From Pseudarthrobacter sp. fls2-241-R2A-127 (GTDB lineage Bacteria > Actinomycetota > Actinomycetes > Actinomycetales > Micrococcaceae): DNA of 64,000 nucleotides. The translations under genes were made by a program, and so were the position numbers. Below, one piece after another: positions 59,877 through 64,000 of this stretch (the first letter of the stretch is position 1; every line of letters begins with the position of its first letter). The notes beneath the pieces are model-generated. The model made no database searches. It saw only the letters and a program-made list of their open reading frames with translations, and had not been told where the DNA came from. Location: NCBI RefSeq assembly GCF_030209355.1, contig NZ_JARVSF010000023.1:1-64000 (forward strand). The letters are read 5' to 3'.

Positions 59877-60719
59877 ATGTCATTCCTAACCCGGGCCCTG
59901 TCCGTTGCCGCAGCCGCGGTCCTTGCCTCCTCCCTGATGGCAGTTCCCGCCCAAGCCGTTGATGTGTCACCGCCGGGTGCCAACGACTGGACCTGCAAGC
60001 CATCCGCGCAGCATCCGTATCCGGTGGTCCTTGTCCCCGGCACGTTCGAGAGCATGGAGAAGAACTGGTCCACCATGTCGCCGTACCTCAAGAGCGAGGG
60101 ATACTGCGTCTTCGCCCTCAACTACGGTGAAACGAACGGCGTCTACGCCACCGCTCCGGTTAAGGATTCGGCAAACGAGCTCGCGCCCTTCGTTGACTCC
60201 GTGCTTTCCGCCACCGGCGCCAAGCAGGTGGACCTGGTGGGCCACAGCCAGGGCGGCATGATGCCCCGCTACTACATGGGCTTCCTGGGCGGCGCGAAGA
60301 ACGTCCACCAGCTGGTGGGCATCGCCCCGTCCAACCACGGAACCGAGGGTGCGATCCTCCCGCCGCCGGACCTGGTTCCGACGCCCGACTACACCGCGGC
60401 CGGCTGTGCGGCCTGCGCGGACCAGCAGGCAGGTTCACCGTTCATGCAGGAGCTCAACTCCATCGGCGACACTGTCGCCGGGCCGGCCTATACGGTCATC
60501 TCCACCACCCACGACGAGGTGGTCATTCCTTATAACAGCCAGTTCCTTAGCGGATCCGCACGGCAGGTAACCAACATCACCATCCAGGACAAGTGCCCGG
60601 CGGACGTCATTGAACACGACCAGACGCCGAATGATCCCGTGGTGCAGCAGCTCGTGGGCAACGCCCTGGGTCAGGCCACCGGCCCGGCGGACCCGGCGTT
60701 CCAGCCGGTCTGCCTTTAA
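59877..60719 (+). CDS. Secreted triacylglycerol lipase (class 2, Pfam lipase_2 type)
   Basis: 280 aa. A Sec signal peptide MSFLTRALSVAAAAVLASSL ends near AQA. The mature enzyme has VVLVPGTFESMEKNW (oxyanion region), the nucleophile elbow GHSQGGM with Ser124, and a late EHDQTP region that should hold the catalytic His. Cysteines (C-K-P at the start, CAAC, CPAD, VCL end) probably form disulphides after export. Hydrolyses lipids or esters outside the cell. A terminator hairpin follows. Confidence 0.88.
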   Translation: MSFLTRALSVAAAAVLASSLMAVPAQAVDVSPPGANDWTCKPSAQHPYPVVLVPGTFESMEKNWSTMSPYLKSEGYCVFALNYGETNGVYATAPVKDSANELAPFVDSVLSATGAKQVDLVGHSQGGMMPRYYMGFLGGAKNVHQLVGIAPSNHGTEGAILPPPDLVPTPDYTAAGCAACADQQAGSPFMQELNSIGDTVAGPAYTVISTTHDEVVIPYNSQFLSGSARQVTNITIQDKCPADVIEHDQTPNDPVVQQLVGNALGQATGPADPAFQPVCL

Positions 60720-60732
60720 CTCCTGAAGCGCT

Positions 60733-60778
60733 GACGACGGCGCGCGGCCGGCAGACAAGCCGGCCGCCCGCCGTCGTC
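60733..60778. terminator. Long hairpin terminator after the lipase gene
   Basis: A 20-bp stem with one mismatch: GACGACGGCGCGCGGCCGGC / GCCGGCCGCCCGCCGTCGTC, loop AGACAA. The outer GACGACGGC/GCCGTCGTC is shared with the other hairpins in this window. Confidence 0.8.
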
Positions 60779-60893
60779 CTCGGCTCGGTTTGGGGACGGG
60801 CTGCCGGACTTTAGTCCCTGTTCTGGACTAACCCCCGGGCGTACCGTCAAAGTGGATCCTGCGCCTGCGGGAACCGCGTTATGAGGGGGCATC

Positions 60894-61613
60894 ATGGCCA
60901 GGCCCGGGCTTACTGTACTCAGTGTCGTGGGGTTCAGTGCCACGCTGATGCTGACAGGATGCTTCGGACCGCCGGCCCCCGCCCCGACCACCAGTTCGGC
61001 GGCGCCAACCACTACCGCAGGCCCCTCGGCGAGCACCACGGCAAGCTCCTCCGCCGCGCCTGCCTCCACGGCTCCTTCCACTGCGCCGGCCACCACGTCA
61101 GCCGCGCCCAGCACCACTGCCGCTGCGCCGCCGTCGGCCCCGCCGTCGTCCGCCCCGGCCGGCCCAACGGCCACCGCGGAACCCGGTCCCACGGGCCTGC
61201 CCGAACAGGTGGGGCCGCTCACCGTGTATTACGTGGCTGTCGGGGACAACGGGATCTCCGGGCCACGGATCGGCTGCGGTGACAGCCTGGTGGCCACCAC
61301 CACAGCCCCGGTCCGCTTCACGGACCAGGTGGGCCCCAGCGTGGGGACACTGCTGGCGAACAAGAGCCGCGACGTCGGCATGTCAGGGCTGATCAACGTG
61401 CTCTACCAGTCCAGCCTCACCTACGTGGCCGGTGAGCTTGACGGCAGCACCATCACCATCTGGCTGACCGGACAGTTCATGCTGGGCGGGGTGTGCGACA
61501 TCCCCCGGGCGAAAGCCCAGTTGGAGTACACGGCCATGGCAGCTTCCGGTGCCACCAGCGCCCAGGTGTTCGTCAACGGGCGGCCCATTGATGAGGTCCT
61601 AAGCCTCAAGTAG
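60894..61613 (+). CDS. Lipoprotein with Ser/Thr/Ala/Pro linker and GerMN-like domain
   Basis: 239 aa. Lipoprotein signal with lipobox LTGC near residue 22, then about 80 residues of low-complexity PAPTTSS/APS-type linker that should span the cell wall. Residues ~100-235 are a GerMN (sporulation/germination) domain: LTVYYVAVGD, SLVATTTAPVRF, SGLINVLYQSSL and CDIPRAKAQLEYTA. The organism need not sporulate; this domain is common in actinobacterial surface lipoproteins, probably for protein or wall binding. Confidence 0.8.
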   Translation: MARPGLTVLSVVGFSATLMLTGCFGPPAPAPTTSSAAPTTTAGPSASTTASSSAAPASTAPSTAPATTSAAPSTTAAAPPSAPPSSAPAGPTATAEPGPTGLPEQVGPLTVYYVAVGDNGISGPRIGCGDSLVATTTAPVRFTDQVGPSVGTLLANKSRDVGMSGLINVLYQSSLTYVAGELDGSTITIWLTGQFMLGGVCDIPRAKAQLEYTAMAASGATSAQVFVNGRPIDEVLSLK

Positions 61614-61676
61614 CACTGTCGGTCCGGCGACGTACCCTTGGAACCATCCACTACTTGAGTGTGCGAACGGATCCAT

Positions 61677-64000
61677 ATGCCAGAGCTGAACGTGCAGGAA
61701 CGGGCCTCCCTCCTGCTGCCCATTACCGAGGCAGCGGGCCTGACGGCGGACCAAACACTCGCGCGGCTGGGTTCCGGTCCGGGCGGGCTCACCGACGAGG
61801 AAGCGGAAACCCGCCTGGCGGAGATCGGGCCCAACGCCGTCCGAACCCACCGGGCCAACGGGTGGGCCGTCCTGGGCCGCCAGTTCGCCAGCCCCATCCT
61901 GATCCTCCTGATCATCACCGCCGGGCTGTCCCTCTTCCTGGGCGACGCCACCAACTCGATCGTGATTGGAGTGATCCTCCTGGTCAGCGTTGGCCTCGGA
62001 TTCACCAACGAGTTCCGGGCCGAGCGCGCATCCGAAGCCCTGCACGACCGCGTCACGCACCGAGCCGTGGTGCTCCGCGGTGGAGCCACAACAGAAGTGG
62101 ACGTCACCGCACTGGTGCCCGGCGACGTCGTCCACCTCTCCCTGGGCGCCATCATCCCCGCTGACATCCGGCTCCTGGCCACCGGCAACCTGCTGTGCGA
62201 CGAAAGCATCCTGACGGGGGAGTCCCTGCCCGCCGCCAAGGACCCCGCCGCCGTGCAGGCCGGCGCGGCACTGGCGGACCTCTCTTCCTGCGCGTTCATG
62301 GGCACCGTCATCCAGTCCGGCAACTGCACCGGCGTGGTGGTGGCCACCGGCGGGCGCGCCGAATTCGGCCGGATCGCCCTGGGCCTGGGCGAACGGCAGC
62401 CGCAAACCGAATTCCAGCTGGGCCTCAAACGGTTCTCCTTCCTGCTGCTGCAGGTGGCTATCGGACTTACCACGCTGATCTTCATCGCCAACCTGCTGCT
62501 GCAGCGGCCGCTCATCGAATCGCTGCTGTTCTCCCTGGCCATTGCGGTGGGCATCACGCCGCAGCTGCTCCCCGCCGTCGTCAGCACCTCCCTGGCCACC
62601 GGCACCCGGCAGCTGGCCAAGCGGAAGGTCCTGGTCAAGCGGCTGGTATGCATCGAGGACCTGGGTGACATGGACATCCTGGTCACGGATAAGACCGGCA
62701 CCCTCACCGAGGGAAAAATCAGCTTCACCGCTGCCATCCCGGCCGCCGCGGACATGTCCGGTGACGCCCTGCTTACCCTGGGCCTGCTGGCCACCGAGGC
62801 GGACTACACCGAGGCGAAGCTCACCTCCGCCGGGCAAAACCCGCTGGACGCCGCCCTCTGGGACAGCCCGGGCGCCTCCGGGTTTGATCCTGGACGCTAC
62901 GAGCGGCTGGACATGATCGGCTTCGACCACCAGCGCCGCCGCACCACCGTGCTGGTGCGGGAGGCCGGCGGGCCGCCGCAACTGGTCACCAAGGGTGCGC
63001 CCGAGGACGTCCTCGCCCTGTGCGGCCCGGTCCCGCCGGCCGTGCAGGCCTTGCTGGACAAACAGTTCGACGCCGGGTCCAGGGTGGTGGCCGTGGCTTT
63101 CCGCCAGGCCGACGGGCCGGGCACGCTGACCGCGGCCGATGAACGCGGCCTCACACTGGCAGGCTTCCTGGTATTCCTGGACCGGCCCAAGGCCAACGCC
63201 CGGCAATCGCTGGACCGGCTGGAGGAACTGGGCATCTCCGTCAAGATCGCCACGGGCGACAACGCCAAAGTGGCCGAGAAAGTCTGCGCCGACCTGGACG
63301 TCACCTCGGGCGGCACCCTCACCGGGGCGGACATCGACGCCCTGTCCGACGCCGACCTCGCCGCCTCCGCCCGCACGGCCACCATCTTCGCCCGGGTCTC
63401 GCCCGAGCAAAAAGCCCGCATCATCGCCTTGCTGCGCCAGAGCGGCGGGTCCGTCGGATTCATGGGCGACGGCGTCAACGACGCGCTCGCCCTGCACAAG
63501 GCGGACATCGGCATCTCCGTGGACAGTGCCACGGACGTCGCCAAGGACGCAGCCGACGTCGTCCTCCTGGACAAGGACCTTGGCGTCCTGGCCGAAGGGG
63601 TGATGGAGGGCAGGCGGATCTTCGCGAACACCATCAAATACGTCCTGATGGGCACCTCCAGCAACTTCGGCAACATGTTCAGTGCCGCCGTCGCCTCCGT
63701 GGTGCTGAGCTTCCTGCCCATGCTGCCCGGCCAGATCCTGCTCAACAACCTGCTCTACGACAGCGGCCAGCTGGCCATCCCCGGCGACCGCGTGGACAAG
63801 GAACAACTCCGGGCCCCCTCGCACTGGAACATCGCCTTCATCCGCCGGTTCATGTTCCTCTTCGGGCCCATCAGCTCGCTGTTCGACTTCGCCACGTTTG
63901 CCCTCATGCTGTTCGTGTTCGACGCCGTGCCGGGCGAGTTCCGGGCCGGCTGGTTCATCGAGTCCATCGCCACCCAGACCCTGATCATTTTTGCCATCCG
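61677..64000 (+). CDS. mgtA: Magnesium-translocating P-type ATPase (MgtA type), 3' end beyond window
   Basis: 774 codons of an open frame that runs off the window. P-type ATPase motifs: LTGESLP (actuator loop), DKTGT with the phosphorylated Asp338, KGAPEDV (nucleotide-binding), and MGDGVNDALAL near 595. The pattern VGITPQLLPAVVSTSLATGTRQLA before DKTGT and the SSNFGNMFSAAVAS and LLYDSGQLAIP segments after it are characteristic of the MgtA/MgtB P3B group that imports Mg2+. The ATG at 61677 gives the usual N-terminus. About 100 residues are probably missing at the end. The long minus-strand frames over it are shadows. Confidence 0.9.
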   Translation, partial: MPELNVQERASLLLPITEAAGLTADQTLARLGSGPGGLTDEEAETRLAEIGPNAVRTHRANGWAVLGRQFASPILILLIITAGLSLFLGDATNSIVIGVILLVSVGLGFTNEFRAERASEALHDRVTHRAVVLRGGATTEVDVTALVPGDVVHLSLGAIIPADIRLLATGNLLCDESILTGESLPAAKDPAAVQAGAALADLSSCAFMGTVIQSGNCTGVVVATGGRAEFGRIALGLGERQPQTEFQLGLKRFSFLLLQVAIGLTTLIFIANLLLQRPLIESLLFSLAIAVGITPQLLPAVVSTSLATGTRQLAKRKVLVKRLVCIEDLGDMDILVTDKTGTLTEGKISFTAAIPAAADMSGDALLTLGLLATEADYTEAKLTSAGQNPLDAALWDSPGASGFDPGRYERLDMIGFDHQRRRTTVLVREAGGPPQLVTKGAPEDVLALCGPVPPAVQALLDKQFDAGSRVVAVAFRQADGPGTLTAADERGLTLAGFLVFLDRPKANARQSLDRLEELGISVKIATGDNAKVAEKVCADLDVTSGGTLTGADIDALSDADLAASARTATIFARVSPEQKARIIALLRQSGGSVGFMGDGVNDALALHKADIGISVDSATDVAKDAADVVLLDKDLGVLAEGVMEGRRIFANTIKYVLMGTSSNFGNMFSAAVASVVLSFLPMLPGQILLNNLLYDSGQLAIPGDRVDKEQLRAPSHWNIAFIRRFMFLFGPISSLFDFATFALMLFVFDAVPGEFRAGWFIESIATQTLIIFAI

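Noticed and set aside
61599..63824. Minus-strand 741-codon open frame opposite mgtA
   Set aside because: Antisense shadow; the plus strand carries all P-type ATPase motifs in order.
1..64000. CRISPR arrays, tRNA/rRNA genes, integrases and insertion sequences
   Set aside because: I looked for regular repeats, tRNA-like ends, recombinase or transposase motifs and saw none; the island borders show gene scraps but no attachment site I can defend.

Overview
The window looks like chromosomal DNA of a high-GC actinobacterium of the Arthrobacter/Pseudarthrobacter type (Micrococcaceae). The metabolic right-hand part is GC-rich with strong G/C third positions, and its proteins (levoglucosan-dehydrogenase-like Gfo/Idh enzyme, GAF regulator, LtrA, MgtA-type ATPase, Wadjet set) resemble those of soil actinobacteria. 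The genus is an inference from memory of these families; no search was run.

Left part, 1-26.7 kb, is a defence island with visibly lower GC. It starts with a minus-strand pair (a membrane-spanning unknown and a NERD-UvrD helicase). A long plus-strand block of seven genes follows (3763-22848), most of them overlapping or touching: two unknowns, an 1796-aa DEAD/DEAH helicase with DUF1998-type cysteines (DruE-like), a Cas4/AddB-like Fe-S nuclease, a P-loop ATPase, an unknown, and an 1859-aa protein with a PD-(D/E)XK-like site and a HerA-type ATPase domain. A C5-cytosine methyltransferase and a Vsr mismatch endonuclease follow, then a DUF262 protein paired with a HEPN protein. The first half recalls Druantia/DISARM; the ATPase-unknown-HerA trio recalls DptF/G/H of phosphorothioate restriction, but no phosphorothioation genes are present. 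The combination is my main candidate for an undescribed system, with 5-methylcytosine as the likely self mark.

The right edge of the island (26.7-30.2 kb) is scar tissue: a rhodanese tail, a GAF regulator that is N-truncated and frameshifted, the last third of a flavin monooxygenase, an intact butanediol-type dehydrogenase, and the frameshifted tail of a methyltransferase fused to half a terminator. Next come a VapBC-like toxin-antitoxin pair and a complete Wadjet operon (jetABCD, minus strand).

From 38 kb on the DNA is metabolic. An AAA+ ATPase is followed by a LacI repressor facing three evenly phased operators and an ABC-transport/catabolic operon (40.4-48.3 kb), probably for levoglucosan or a similar anhydrosugar. 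Then come a methyltransferase, a membrane-anchored HNH protein, an SRPBCC-cytosine-deaminase fusion, and a second LacI-controlled cluster with a TRAP transporter (51.3-58.3 kb). LtrA, a secreted lipase, a GerMN-type lipoprotein and a magnesium P-type ATPase (cut by the window end) close the window. I saw no tRNA, rRNA, CRISPR array, integrase or IS element.
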